Below, piece by piece: positions 8,655 to 17,239 of a stretch of DNA of 64,000 bases; the first letter of the stretch is position 1, and each line of letters opens with the position of its first letter. Below the pieces are notes generated by a model. That model saw nothing but the letters and a program-made list of their open reading frames with translations, did no database searches and was not told the origin of the DNA. A program made the position numbers and the translations under genes. The DNA is from Ruminococcus flavefaciens (GTDB taxonomy: Bacteria > Bacteroidota > Bacteroidia > Bacteroidales > P3), in assembly GCA_023667315.1 (NCBI GenBank), contig JAMPAI010000006.1, positions 61,358-125,357 on the forward strand, in the 5' to 3' direction.

Positions 8655-10205
8655 ATGATTATCTATGATCGAGCAAATGATAAGATGGTCGAGGTTATAC
8701 CACGTACCTACACCTTACAGAAGAAGTTTCATCGAATCAGTGAAAAGAAACTCATCTTCAGGCATAGCCATATCGCAATAACGAATTATGCGATGGGTGA
8801 TAATCCGGATTTTGAGAAAGTTCTCTCCGTATGGGATGAACGAAACTGGAGATACCGCAGAGTTGCTGGTCATTATATTAAGGAGCTGAAAGAATTCAGA
8901 GTTCCGAGAAGTTTTGATACAGCGATTCTATCTCAGCATTTTCCTGGGTATCAACCAATTGTTGAAAATGATGCTTATCCAAGCGATAAGATTAACATAA
9001 AGCTGAAAGTTCCACCTAGAGATGATGAACAGCGGGTGGCATTATCATTCTTATGTGCTCAAGGAGATTATAAGAAAAATTACCGATACACCACTCTCAT
9101 GTTATCACAGGGGACAGGTACAGGTAAAAGTTATGCTTGTGTTGCGGCATCTTGTTTTCTGGAAGCACGAGTAGTGATCATTGTACCATTCGAGAAACTT
9201 CTATCTCAATGGAAGCAATCCTACTTAGATTTCACTTCATTGAAAGAAGATGACATCGTCATTGTTCAGGGTAGTGATAAGTGTCAAAAGATTCTTGATG
9301 GGAAATACGAAGATGCCAAGGTGTTTATTTTCTCAGTGGATACCATTGTGTCATATCAAGAACGATATGGAGATCTTCAGACAATTGAGATGTTGCGAGC
9401 AACAAAGGCCTACGTGAAAATTGTGGATGAGGTACATCGGAATATGAAAGCGATTTCGATTATCGATGCGCTATCCAATTTTCATATGAACTACTATGCG
9501 TCTGCAACACCTGATCGATCTCAGAAGAAAGAGAAATGGATTTTCCGAACAATGTATCGGAACTGCCCTCGCTTTGGGGATAACTTCAAAACGACTGAGG
9601 AGAAATGGACAAATATCATCATTGCCCGGTACTCATTCACTCCTACTCCTGCACAGATCAAACGGATGGTGGATCCCAGAAAGAAGTGGTTGAATCCCAA
9701 ATCTTATGAGCGGGAACTGATCTATTCATCGAAAGAGCAGTTATCTGGATTCTTGATTGCATTCCGAAATGTGATGAAATGGAGCAAGAAACAGCTGGTT
9801 CCCGGGAATAAAATTCTGATGCTCTGTAGTACAGTAGACGGAACTGAGTTCTTACAGAAATTAGCAGAAGAATTCTTCCCCGGAGAAACGGCTCGTTACT
9901 ACGGTACCATGAAACCAAAAGATAAGAAAGAGGCGTTGAAGAAGACTGTGATATGCGCTACTTCACAGTCTCTTGGTACTGGTGCAGATGTAAAAGGGAT
10001 TCAGCATGTGTATAATATTGAGACCTATTCGAACAGTATCAATGCTGGACAACTTCCTGGTCGTGCTCGTAAAATTGAAGGAGTCCAGACTTTCTATATA
10101 GAATTTATCAATCATGGATATTTAAAGACTTACAATCAATTCTTGCAGCATAGACCGTATTTAATAAAAGCATCAAAATTTGGAAAATTAATGATATTAG
10201 AATAA
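8655..10205 (+). CDS. SF2 DNA/RNA helicase (DEVH box)
   Basis: Motifs of a superfamily 2 helicase are present in order: motif I GTGTGKSYA (~residue 153), motif II DEVH (IVDEVHRN, ~260), motif III SATPDRS (~280), and a C-terminal RecA lobe with an ATSQSLGTGADV segment (~440) and QLPGRARK, equivalent to motif VI Q..GRxxR. Length 516 is normal for a phage UvsW/XPB-type helicase. The last 14 residues recur almost exactly, recoded, downstream of the adjacent HNH gene, showing that the 3' end was replaced when that element inserted. Likely role: replication or recombination fork remodelling. Confidence 0.88.
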   Translation: MIIYDRANDKMVEVIPRTYTLQKKFHRISEKKLIFRHSHIAITNYAMGDNPDFEKVLSVWDERNWRYRRVAGHYIKELKEFRVPRSFDTAILSQHFPGYQPIVENDAYPSDKINIKLKVPPRDDEQRVALSFLCAQGDYKKNYRYTTLMLSQGTGTGKSYACVAASCFLEARVVIIVPFEKLLSQWKQSYLDFTSLKEDDIVIVQGSDKCQKILDGKYEDAKVFIFSVDTIVSYQERYGDLQTIEMLRATKAYVKIVDEVHRNMKAISIIDALSNFHMNYYASATPDRSQKKEKWIFRTMYRNCPRFGDNFKTTEEKWTNIIIARYSFTPTPAQIKRMVDPRKKWLNPKSYERELIYSSKEQLSGFLIAFRNVMKWSKKQLVPGNKILMLCSTVDGTEFLQKLAEEFFPGETARYYGTMKPKDKKEALKKTVICATSQSLGTGADVKGIQHVYNIETYSNSINAGQLPGRARKIEGVQTFYIEFINHGYLKTYNQFLQHRPYLIKASKFGKLMILE

Positions 10206-10216
10206 GAGGCGATATT

Positions 10217-11017
10217 ATGGAAAAGGGGCCAAATTTAATCGGTCAACAATTTGGAACAAAAATTGTTATCGATGAGGTATATGTTAGGCGAGGTAAGCGT
10301 AAACGGTCCGCACGATTGTGGAAAACTCGATGCGAAGTATGCGGAAATGAGACATTATGTTCTGCGTATGAATTACGAACACGCCGTAAAACCTGTAAAT
10401 GTCAAAAAGAAGCTCAATTTAAAAACATGATTCGAAAACATGGACACTCAACAAGTAAATTGTATTGGGTATATCATGCAATGAAGGACCGGTGTTATAA
10501 TCCGAATAACAAGGGATATCGAAATTATGGGGGACGTGGTATTTATATCTGTGAAGAATGGTTAGATAAAGACACTGGCTATAGTAATTTTTATGACTGG
10601 TCTATATCTAATGGATATATTGATATACCTCGTCACAGCGATAGAACTACTATGACTATTGATCGTATTGATAATGATGGGCCGTACGCTCCATGGAATT
10701 GTCGCTGGGTAACCCAAGTAGTACAGGGCCGAAATGTACGAAAAAATCAATATATATTTGATGGTGATGAATACATAACATTTTCCGCATTCGTCGAGAA
10801 ATATAGATTATCACCATCATTCTGTTCCAATAGATTAACAACTCGGGTTATGTCAAGACGTTGGTCGTATTCGGCAACTGTATATGCCGCTAAGCATAAA
10901 GAACGGCATATCCACATCGGAAATTATACCAAAGGTGAAATACCAGAGGTATATTATGATGTGAATGGGTTTCAGGTTCTTATACCAATTATACGACAAC
11001 CCAATGGGCTAATCTGA
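10217..11017 (+). CDS. HNH homing endonuclease (free-standing, inserted)
   Basis: 266 residues with an N-terminal Cys pair module (CEVCGNETLC, later CKC), then YGGRGIYICEEW, FYDWSISNGY and TIDRIDNDGPYAPWNCRW, the pattern of the phage HNH family that often carries DNA-binding repeats at its ends. It makes a DNA break to copy itself into related phages. It is more A/T rich than its neighbours. It starts 11 bases after the helicase stop. Its last ~25 codons run into the displaced old 3' end of the helicase in another frame, so the native C-terminus may have been shorter. Confidence 0.9.
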   Translation: MEKGPNLIGQQFGTKIVIDEVYVRRGKRKRSARLWKTRCEVCGNETLCSAYELRTRRKTCKCQKEAQFKNMIRKHGHSTSKLYWVYHAMKDRCYNPNNKGYRNYGGRGIYICEEWLDKDTGYSNFYDWSISNGYIDIPRHSDRTTMTIDRIDNDGPYAPWNCRWVTQVVQGRNVRKNQYIFDGDEYITFSAFVEKYRLSPSFCSNRLTTRVMSRRWSYSATVYAAKHKERHIHIGNYTKGEIPEVYYDVNGFQVLIPIIRQPNGLI

Positions 11018-11057
11018 TCAAAGCATCGAAGACCGGAAAGTTGATGATCCTTGAGTG
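10967..11057 (+). pseudogene. relict 3' end of the helicase gene
   Basis: In the frame ending at the TGA at 11055-11057 the sequence reads LIKASKTGKLMILE. The intact helicase ends LIKASKFGKLMILE. The two copies use different codons (CTGATCAAAGCA versus TTAATAAAAGCA), so this is a diverged homologue, not a recent duplication. Upstream, ..TNYTTTQWAN may be the older version of the helicase C-terminal region. I read it as the resident end left behind when the HNH element brought in its own helicase 3' end. Confidence 0.7.
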
Positions 11058-11059
11058 AG

Positions 11060-11070
11060 TATATATTATA
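11060..11070 (+). promoter_or_regulatory. promoter-like motif GAG-TATATATTATA
   Basis: Exact TATATATTATA preceded by GAG, as at 23544 and 44193; 32 bases before the next start codon. It lies immediately after the helicase relict, so the original helicase probably ended here and a new transcription unit begins. Confidence 0.65.
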
Positions 11071-11101
11071 TGTGTATAACACGAAAGGAGGATTCTGATA
11101 A

Positions 11102-11347
11102 ATGGATCCAGAATTATTCAAAGATCTAAGCGATATGACCGTTGCAAAGGTCATTAAAATTTTGGAGGCTTTGCCAGCATCGGCAAAGATTGTACTATTT
11201 CATATCTGTGGTTCTACAGATGCATTTTTGCACGTGAGCAGAGATCCCGCTACAGAATTGCCCATTGGTATATCACTTGACTATGATTCATTGGACGATC
11301 TGTATACAAATGAAGACGGGGAGGATGAGCGCGGTGACTGGCGCTGA
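11102..11347 (+). CDS. hypothetical protein, 81 aa
   Basis: First gene after the promoter-like motif at 11060, with AAAGGAGG site. A short acidic protein (C-terminus DDLYTNEDGEDERGDWR). It resembles small phage proteins of the type 'LSDMTVAKVIKILEALP..' with one helix and a beta strand pair. No function can be given. Overlaps the next gene. Confidence 0.65.
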   Translation: MDPELFKDLSDMTVAKVIKILEALPASAKIVLFHICGSTDAFLHVSRDPATELPIGISLDYDSLDDLYTNEDGEDERGDWR

Positions 11348-11549
11348 ATGGAATGTGCTAATCGGGGTCGGTGGTCTGATTTTGACCATCGGCCTCGTTG
11401 CCGTTCTGCTTCAGGGATTCGAAGTCTATAAGTACCCGAAGAAGTGGAACGAAGAGCTAAAGAACCGGTATGTACCAAAAGCCCTACAGACGAAAAACAA
11501 AAAGGAGGAAACTACAAATGAGGAGCGGACTGACGACGATCAACAATAA
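11334..11549 (+). CDS. single-pass membrane protein, 71 aa
   Basis: GTG at 11334 is preferred because GGGGAGG lies 9 bases upstream; the in-frame ATG at 11325 is too close to it. Residues ~8-28 (VLIGVGGLILTIGLVAVLL) are one clear membrane segment, followed by a charged, Lys/Glu/Asp-rich cytoplasmic tail. It overlaps the genes on both sides. No family recognised; holin-like size, but only one segment and no lysis neighbours. Confidence 0.55.
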   Translation: MTGAEWNVLIGVGGLILTIGLVAVLLQGFEVYKYPKKWNEELKNRYVPKALQTKNKKEETTNEERTDDDQQ

Positions 11550-11874
11550 CGGCGTTCATGAGACATGTGAAACCATGGAGTTTGATTATGAGCATGTGTT
11601 ATGTGCGCATCTGGCGTCTTTGTTGAGTCAGCACCCGAATGCCAAAATCCAGTTGATGCAACATGAGCGGTTCCAGGTGATCGCAGTCTCAGATGATCTC
11701 TTGGTACTGGCGCCGCTTGGTTGGGAGGGATACGATGAAACTGATATCAACGCTGTTCACGACGGATCAGATCGAGATCACCATGATGATTCAGAACAGA
11801 CAAAGCCGACCTGCCCCAGGTCAATCAGCGGCCAACTCCCAAGATGCTGCGCTCATAAGCAAGTATGTGTCTAA
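11518..11874 (+). CDS. hypothetical protein, 118 aa
   Basis: Start chosen at ATG 11518 behind AAAGGAGGAAAC. It overlaps both the membrane protein and the next gene (by ~140 bases with the chosen start of that gene). The N-terminal 75 residues look folded; the C-terminus (HDGSDRDHHDDSEQTK) is low complexity and lies entirely in the overlap, so the natural protein may be little more than the first part. No family recognised. Confidence 0.5.
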   Translation: MRSGLTTINNNGVHETCETMEFDYEHVLCAHLASLLSQHPNAKIQLMQHERFQVIAVSDDLLVLAPLGWEGYDETDINAVHDGSDRDHHDDSEQTKPTCPRSISGQLPRCCAHKQVCV

Positions 11875-12463
11875 GGTCGGGAATGAGTCCTTGATCTTTA
11901 ACCCCAGTGTAGCCGTTATGGTGAATAGTAAGATGGATCGATCCCAGAATGCGTTCATCCCATTATCACTATTCTATCGGTTTACTGGGAACTTATCGGC
12001 AGTGTATGAGGCTTTAAGTGATACCAAGATGTATCATGTAGAAGGCTCTGCGTTATATGTTGATAAGAAACGAGCAGTTGAGTGTGCACGGAAATTGCCT
12101 TTATTTCGAAACACACTGACTCTGATCCCTGATGTGTATATTGATCGATCGAACACATTCTCCAAAGGAATTGTATTCTTGATTGATGCCAGACCAATTG
12201 GTACAATTACGCATCAGGAAGCGCTTGGTCTGATTGAACAGTTGGACCATTTGGATATTACCAGCTACACTCTCATGGCCGGTATTATCGACGAGTTGGA
12301 AAGTGCAAACAATCGACTGAGCAGTATGCAAGATATGATTCAGAAGATTTATGCACTTCTCCAGCAACAGCAAAGAACCAACATTCAAGCAACTCCAAAA
12401 GCACCAGCCCCAGTGGACCCATTTGAGTGGTCCAGTACCGTAGATTGGAGACCGATGTCATGA
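11735..12463 (+). CDS. hypothetical protein, 242 aa, helical C-terminus
   Basis: ATG 11735 follows GGGAGGGATACG. The middle is a mixed alpha/beta domain; residues ~185-225 form a probable coiled coil (LESANNRLSSMQDMIQKIYALL) followed by a Gln/Pro-rich tail. No recognised family. Ends in an ATG-overlap with the next gene (ATGTCATGA), indicating coupled translation. Confidence 0.7.
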   Translation: MKLISTLFTTDQIEITMMIQNRQSRPAPGQSAANSQDAALISKYVSKVGNESLIFNPSVAVMVNSKMDRSQNAFIPLSLFYRFTGNLSAVYEALSDTKMYHVEGSALYVDKKRAVECARKLPLFRNTLTLIPDVYIDRSNTFSKGIVFLIDARPIGTITHQEALGLIEQLDHLDITSYTLMAGIIDELESANNRLSSMQDMIQKIYALLQQQQRTNIQATPKAPAPVDPFEWSSTVDWRPMS

Positions 12464-13356
12464 AAGATTTGACAACTATGGGGGTGTTCCTCGGCGATGT
12501 TTACTATGGTGTGATCGAGGACTACCCATTCGACGATGTTAAGAAACGCGGACCGGATGCACTGAAGAAAGCGGTGGCATACCGGTATGAACGTAGAATC
12601 CAAGTGGGAAATGAGATTCTCTTAGAGAGTCTGATGCTCCCCTATCGTGGTCTGATTACCAGCGATAAGAAGCGACATGAACTTCCAATAGGTATATGGT
12701 TGAAAAAGGTCAACCATAGTACTTATCGGGAAGTGATAGTCAGACCACAAACCGAAAAAGAGGCACGAGATTATGCCACCGGCAAGGAGGAGGATGTTAT
12801 CGTAGCAATCTTGGAGAACGAGTATGACCCAAATCAATTTGCAGATTCTCAGTTGAATCTCGCAGATATTGGTACGGATGTATATCTCCCTCCGATTCAT
12901 GCGGATGATGATCCTCTGAATATGCTGTTGAAGTTAGGTATTCGTCTGAAAGGTGCATCTTTCGCTCCCTATGGGAAGCGGTTGGAGGCGTTAGCTGTAG
13001 ACCGGAATGGGAGTGGTGAAAAAGCAAATATCCGTAATAATGTACGCAGAGCATTGTTTGTAAATCTGGCATTATCCCCGACAAAGTTCTGCCAGTACAG
13101 TGACAATTGGCAATTTGAACCAGCATTCATCTTGAAGGATCGTTCCGACGCGATGCATCCGATGCACATTCCAGAAGGAAAAATGCTGGTTGTATATCCA
13201 GGAGGAATCCCATTCGATATCGATCAGAAGAATCTGATCAATGCTGCTGATATGATTGCGGAAGCGGTGACTGAATCCTCGAAGGAATTAGAAGCCGCTG
13301 AAGCTCATAAAAAGAAGAAAAATATGGAGGAAAAAGACGATGGAAATCAAGAGTAA
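12460..13356 (+). CDS. hypothetical protein, 298 aa
   Basis: Start ATG 12460 overlaps the previous stop. An alpha/beta protein with an acidic/lysine-rich, probably disordered end (AAEAHKKKKNMEEKDD). Overlaps the following start by 17 bases. No domain recognised; conserved-looking, with regular strand-helix alternation and no catalytic signature. Confidence 0.7.
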   Translation: MKDLTTMGVFLGDVYYGVIEDYPFDDVKKRGPDALKKAVAYRYERRIQVGNEILLESLMLPYRGLITSDKKRHELPIGIWLKKVNHSTYREVIVRPQTEKEARDYATGKEEDVIVAILENEYDPNQFADSQLNLADIGTDVYLPPIHADDDPLNMLLKLGIRLKGASFAPYGKRLEALAVDRNGSGEKANIRNNVRRALFVNLALSPTKFCQYSDNWQFEPAFILKDRSDAMHPMHIPEGKMLVVYPGGIPFDIDQKNLINAADMIAEAVTESSKELEAAEAHKKKKNMEEKDDGNQE

Positions 13357-14011
13357 CATGTTCACATTCCCCAAGGTACCCGCGCTTGTCCGCAAGGTGA
13401 CCCAGAGCACGCACAACGAAGGCCTCATGGAATACCGCGATAAGATGGATGAGTTCCTGGAGACCATCGGTATGACCATGGATCAAACGGATGAGCTGAA
13501 GTATGGGTTCGCCATCGATATCCATGTCAAAGGCGATTCGCTTCCGATCCGGTACCGTAAAACGATCACTGGGTTTGGTCCCATGCTAGATGAAATCCAT
13601 GAGTTCTATGAAAAGTTCGATGCCGTCGGACAAACAATCCTGTACAAGAACCATATCATCAGCCGGAAGATGCTCATTCATGCAGATATTGCAATTTATA
13701 TCCTTAACGATGAAAATGAAAAGGATGCTGGTCCAAATATGGATACTGATCTTCTGAACAATCACCTCAACGATCTCATCGAATTGGCAGATATGAAGCA
13801 CGCGCTCACCTTCTGCCATATCATGACCGACGAGGAAGAGGCCGAGATGCGTGAACACTACGCCGAGGATATCAAGCGGAGACAGGAGCAGATCAGACGC
13901 CGCGAAGTTCATCTATGGGATGACTTTCAATTCCGTCGGGAAGCTATGTCAGCAGCGCATAAAACTGAGGAGATAAAGGAGCCTAGCCCTGACAAGGAGG
14001 AAGATGAATGA
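13340..14011 (+). CDS. hypothetical protein, 223 aa
   Basis: Starts inside the end of the preceding gene behind ATGGAGGAAAAAG. Residues 1-150 look globular; residues ~150-190 are a highly charged helix (EEEAEMREHYAEDIKRRQEQIRRR), and the tail is acidic. ATGA overlap with the next gene. Membership in the 11.1-14.35 kb operon is clear, function is not. Confidence 0.7.
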   Translation: MEIKSNMFTFPKVPALVRKVTQSTHNEGLMEYRDKMDEFLETIGMTMDQTDELKYGFAIDIHVKGDSLPIRYRKTITGFGPMLDEIHEFYEKFDAVGQTILYKNHIISRKMLIHADIAIYILNDENEKDAGPNMDTDLLNNHLNDLIELADMKHALTFCHIMTDEEEAEMREHYAEDIKRRQEQIRRREVHLWDDFQFRREAMSAAHKTEEIKEPSPDKEEDE

Positions 14012-14352
14012 TGGAGTACTATAATGTCTCAGAAATCATCCACTTCATCAATGTCACTACAACGATGCGATGCGAGCTGACCTGTGCCACCAAGGAAGAA
14101 ATTCCAGAACGACTCGCGAGTATTCTGGAATCTGTTGGTACTAATGATGTAATAACACTCGGTGATAGTATAGTCGCCATGGAGCATGTTGCTGGTATAT
14201 CTTTCTATATCACCAAAGTTACCAATCCTGATACTCCATTGATTCCAAAGATGGTCTCTGAGCCAATTGATAGGCGTGAGACTAACGCCATCCTGAAAGA
14301 AGCATTTCGGATAGCTCAAAAGAGAAATCAGATGACTGACGAGAAGGAATAA
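14008..14352 (+). CDS. hypothetical protein, 114 aa
   Basis: Last gene of the operon that begins at 11102, coupled to the preceding gene by an ATGA overlap and with AAGGAGG 7 bases upstream. Small alpha/beta protein of no recognised family. A strong terminator follows at 14360. Confidence 0.65.
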   Translation: MMEYYNVSEIIHFINVTTTMRCELTCATKEEIPERLASILESVGTNDVITLGDSIVAMEHVAGISFYITKVTNPDTPLIPKMVSEPIDRRETNAILKEAFRIAQKRNQMTDEKE

Positions 14353-14359
14353 ACTGATA

Positions 14360-14391
14360 CGAGGGCGGAATCTCCGCCCTCGTTTTCTTTT
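14360..14391 (+). terminator. intrinsic terminator
   Basis: Stem CGAGGGCGGA / TCCGCCCTCG, loop ATC, followed by TTTTCTTTT. Confidence 0.92.
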
Positions 14392-14431
14392 CCTCTTAGC
14401 GACTGAACAACTGAATATTGGAGGTGCTAGT

Positions 14432-17182
14432 ATGTACAAACTTTCATATTTTAGTGCTACGAATCTGATCGGATTCTTATCTGGGCTCGGTCGTCATAAA
14501 GTAACGATTGATCTTGAGGATTTTCTTGATAAGGAGATCCTCATTGTTTGCGGTGCCAATGCATCGGGAAAGAGTACGTTTCTGTCATTGGTTCACCCAT
14601 CTCCGTATCCCACAAATGGGAAACGTAAGTTTGTTATCAAGGGGAAAGAAGGTCTCCTTGTTCGTAAATATACATCCACCGATGGTACAGTAATCACTAC
14701 GAAGTGTGTCTATAAACCAAAAAGAGACGGCGGTCATAATGCTAGTTGTTTCTTTGAAATTAAGAAGCGCGGCGAAGAACCAATCGAACTGAATCCAACG
14801 GGGAACGTTACCTCCTATGAGGAGTTATTATATACGTACTTCGGAGTCACCAAGGACTTCTTGAGCTTTGCATCTTTCAACAACGATGTTGCGAATATCG
14901 TCAAGATGACAGATACGGAGCGGAAGAATAGTATTGGAACACTGGTTCCGAATACCTCTCGTTTTGAGGTTGGTTACAACATCGTAAATGATAAGTATCG
15001 TGACCTCCGAAATCTGGTTCGCAATCTTTCACAGCAGATTTTGACTCTCCGAGATGAGGATGCTATGGAGAGTGATATGAAGCGTTTATCTACTGAGTTG
15101 AGACGATATACGGAGGAACGAGAAGAACGCATCCGTGAATTGGGAACATTGGAAGGTCAGTTGAAGCAACTTACCAAGGGTGAGGATATAGATTCGCTGA
15201 CCGCCAAATATGATTCTGCTGTGGCATTGGAAATCTCTCAGGGTATCAATGCTGATCGAACATATCACAATTTGATGAAACTCTATAAGAAACTTGGTAT
15301 TACTCCTCTTAAGGAGGGAAGTATCAACTTTGATGGAATCGATCAAGTGGCATCTAATATTATGAAGTATGATCGAAAGGCGTTAAACTGTGAAGATCGA
15401 CTAAACTCATATGACCAGCATAAGAAAGAACTCCAGAAACAGTTGGTAGATACAGAGCGCGAGATCGCTGAGTTGGAATCTTCTCTGTATAGTATCCAAA
15501 CTGAGGATATTGGGGAATTGAAGAAAACTCGCAAGGAGTATGAAGATCGATTGGCCGAAATGCGATACAGCGCCAATAAAGGTCAGTATGATGGAATGAG
15601 TTATGAGGAAATCATTAACTTTTCCAGATATATCGGTCCGATTAATACGATGATTCAGGCTTTATATGATGAGTATGGTCAGCTAGTGACGGAGTACTTT
15701 GAGTCCTCCAGTTGGGAAGATTTCAATATTCGGCAGAGAGAGCAGATCGATCATCTGACTGTATCATTACAAACTACCTCACGTAAGAAGGATGAGATCT
15801 ATCAAAAACTGATTGAGAATCAACAGTATGCCAGGATGGGTGAGGTATTGAAGCTTCGTCCGATTAGCTGCACGATTGATACCTGCCCATTCATTGCTGA
15901 GGCTCTGAAGTGGCGTAATGTAGCAGATGACATCACGATGCTTCAAGAGCAATATGCAGCATCTATGCTTCAGATTGATGAAGATTCCGATAGGCTGAGT
16001 CGTATGCAAAGAAGCTTGGGAATTCATTCGGATGCACAGAATCTGATTCGATACATTCAGTCGTCGTTCCCATTGATTCAGAAGTATCTTGGTGTTAAGG
16101 ATATCCGTGATATCTACATCGCGATCGCCAAGGGTACATGGGAATCCATTTTCGATATCATGAAGCTGAAGGATCTTGCGGCAATCTTATCAGAGAAGGA
16201 TCTGTATCTGGAGATTACGATGCAGAGAATCCCTGAATTGGATCATGCAATCGAGCTCGCTCAGGTATATGGCACCAACCGTGATTTGCTGAATAGTCAA
16301 TTGGATCGAGCCAGAGAAATGCGGAAAATGATTCTTTCCAACCTGGATGTTCATGATATGCATCATTTCGTGTATCAGGAACAGATCGGTCGATATCGTG
16401 AACTGTATAGACTTTGGTCTGATGTGGATGCCAATATTAAAATGTATCAAGAGATTGTGACATCTCAGTTGGGCGCCCATGAACAAGCCGCGGAGCAAGA
16501 GGGTCTCATCAAACAGATCAAAGAGATCGATCAGAAGTGTCGTAAGTTGGATGCGACAATTCGGGAGCTGGATGATCTGATTCGAGATAGGATGCCAGTC
16601 AGAGAAAGATTGAAACTTGATTTGGATGCAGTCCGTAGACTGAAGATTCAGAAACTGGAAGTTGAGAGACATTTCACTGTAATCGATGTCGTGCGAGCCA
16701 TTATGTCCCCTGGTAAGGGTATCCGAAAAGAGCTCATCAATCTGTATATGTATGAGATTTATCAGATTGCGAATCAGTTACTGTTGAATACGTTTGATGG
16801 AAAACTGTATCTGAAAGAATTCCTTATCACGGATAAAGAGTTCATCATCCCCTATGTATACAACGGCACAGAATCACCAGATATCTCATTTGCATCATCA
16901 GCACAACAGGCGATTATCTCATCTGCCATCAGCTTGGCAATCTTGTCAAAACTCGTGGATAAGTATGGTATCTATACACCAGATGAATTGGAATCCCCGT
17001 TGAATCCAGCAATGAAAGATGGATATATCAACATCTTAGTGAAACAGATGCACTATGTAGGAATCACGCAGGCGATCATGATCACACAGCACCCGAAGCA
17101 TTATGAGCCTTACAATGTAGGGTACATCTGTTTCCCAGGCGCAGAACTGGATAGCAAAAATCTGGATTTCATAGAAATCTAA
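14432..17182 (+). CDS. SbcC/Rad50/T4 gp46-like recombination ATPase
   Basis: Residues 39-48 (CGANASGKST) are a Walker A box after a short N-terminal strand pair, as in SMC/Rad50 ATPases. Two long coiled-coil arms follow (about 190-370 and 590-760). Between them ISCTIDTCPF (~480) is in the place of the Rad50 zinc hook, though with C-x4-C-P rather than CxxC. The C-terminal lobe has FASSAQQAIISSAISLAIL, equivalent to the ABC signature region (LSxGE weakened), and MITQHPKHYEPYN near the end. Such proteins pair with an Mre11/SbcD/gp47 nuclease to process DNA ends. No gp47 gene is adjacent; a DHH phosphoesterase follows instead. Confidence 0.85.
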   Translation: MYKLSYFSATNLIGFLSGLGRHKVTIDLEDFLDKEILIVCGANASGKSTFLSLVHPSPYPTNGKRKFVIKGKEGLLVRKYTSTDGTVITTKCVYKPKRDGGHNASCFFEIKKRGEEPIELNPTGNVTSYEELLYTYFGVTKDFLSFASFNNDVANIVKMTDTERKNSIGTLVPNTSRFEVGYNIVNDKYRDLRNLVRNLSQQILTLRDEDAMESDMKRLSTELRRYTEEREERIRELGTLEGQLKQLTKGEDIDSLTAKYDSAVALEISQGINADRTYHNLMKLYKKLGITPLKEGSINFDGIDQVASNIMKYDRKALNCEDRLNSYDQHKKELQKQLVDTEREIAELESSLYSIQTEDIGELKKTRKEYEDRLAEMRYSANKGQYDGMSYEEIINFSRYIGPINTMIQALYDEYGQLVTEYFESSSWEDFNIRQREQIDHLTVSLQTTSRKKDEIYQKLIENQQYARMGEVLKLRPISCTIDTCPFIAEALKWRNVADDITMLQEQYAASMLQIDEDSDRLSRMQRSLGIHSDAQNLIRYIQSSFPLIQKYLGVKDIRDIYIAIAKGTWESIFDIMKLKDLAAILSEKDLYLEITMQRIPELDHAIELAQVYGTNRDLLNSQLDRAREMRKMILSNLDVHDMHHFVYQEQIGRYRELYRLWSDVDANIKMYQEIVTSQLGAHEQAAEQEGLIKQIKEIDQKCRKLDATIRELDDLIRDRMPVRERLKLDLDAVRRLKIQKLEVERHFTVIDVVRAIMSPGKGIRKELINLYMYEIYQIANQLLLNTFDGKLYLKEFLITDKEFIIPYVYNGTESPDISFASSAQQAIISSAISLAILSKLVDKYGIYTPDELESPLNPAMKDGYINILVKQMHYVGITQAIMITQHPKHYEPYNVGYICFPGAELDSKNLDFIEI

Positions 17183-17183
17183 G

Positions 17184-17194
17184 TATATATTATA
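17184..17194 (+). promoter_or_regulatory. promoter-like motif TATATATTATA
   Basis: Exact copy, directly after the stop of the gp46-like gene and 46 bases before the DHH phosphoesterase start. No terminator separates the two, so both read-through and a new start are possible. Confidence 0.6.
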
Positions 17195-17239
17195 ATAGTA
17201 GAGATCCAATCTCTATACTACACTTAGGAGGTAATAACC

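Noticed and set aside
11334-11549. Holin
   Set aside because: Single membrane segment and a charged tail would allow it, but there is no endolysin or second lysis gene nearby.
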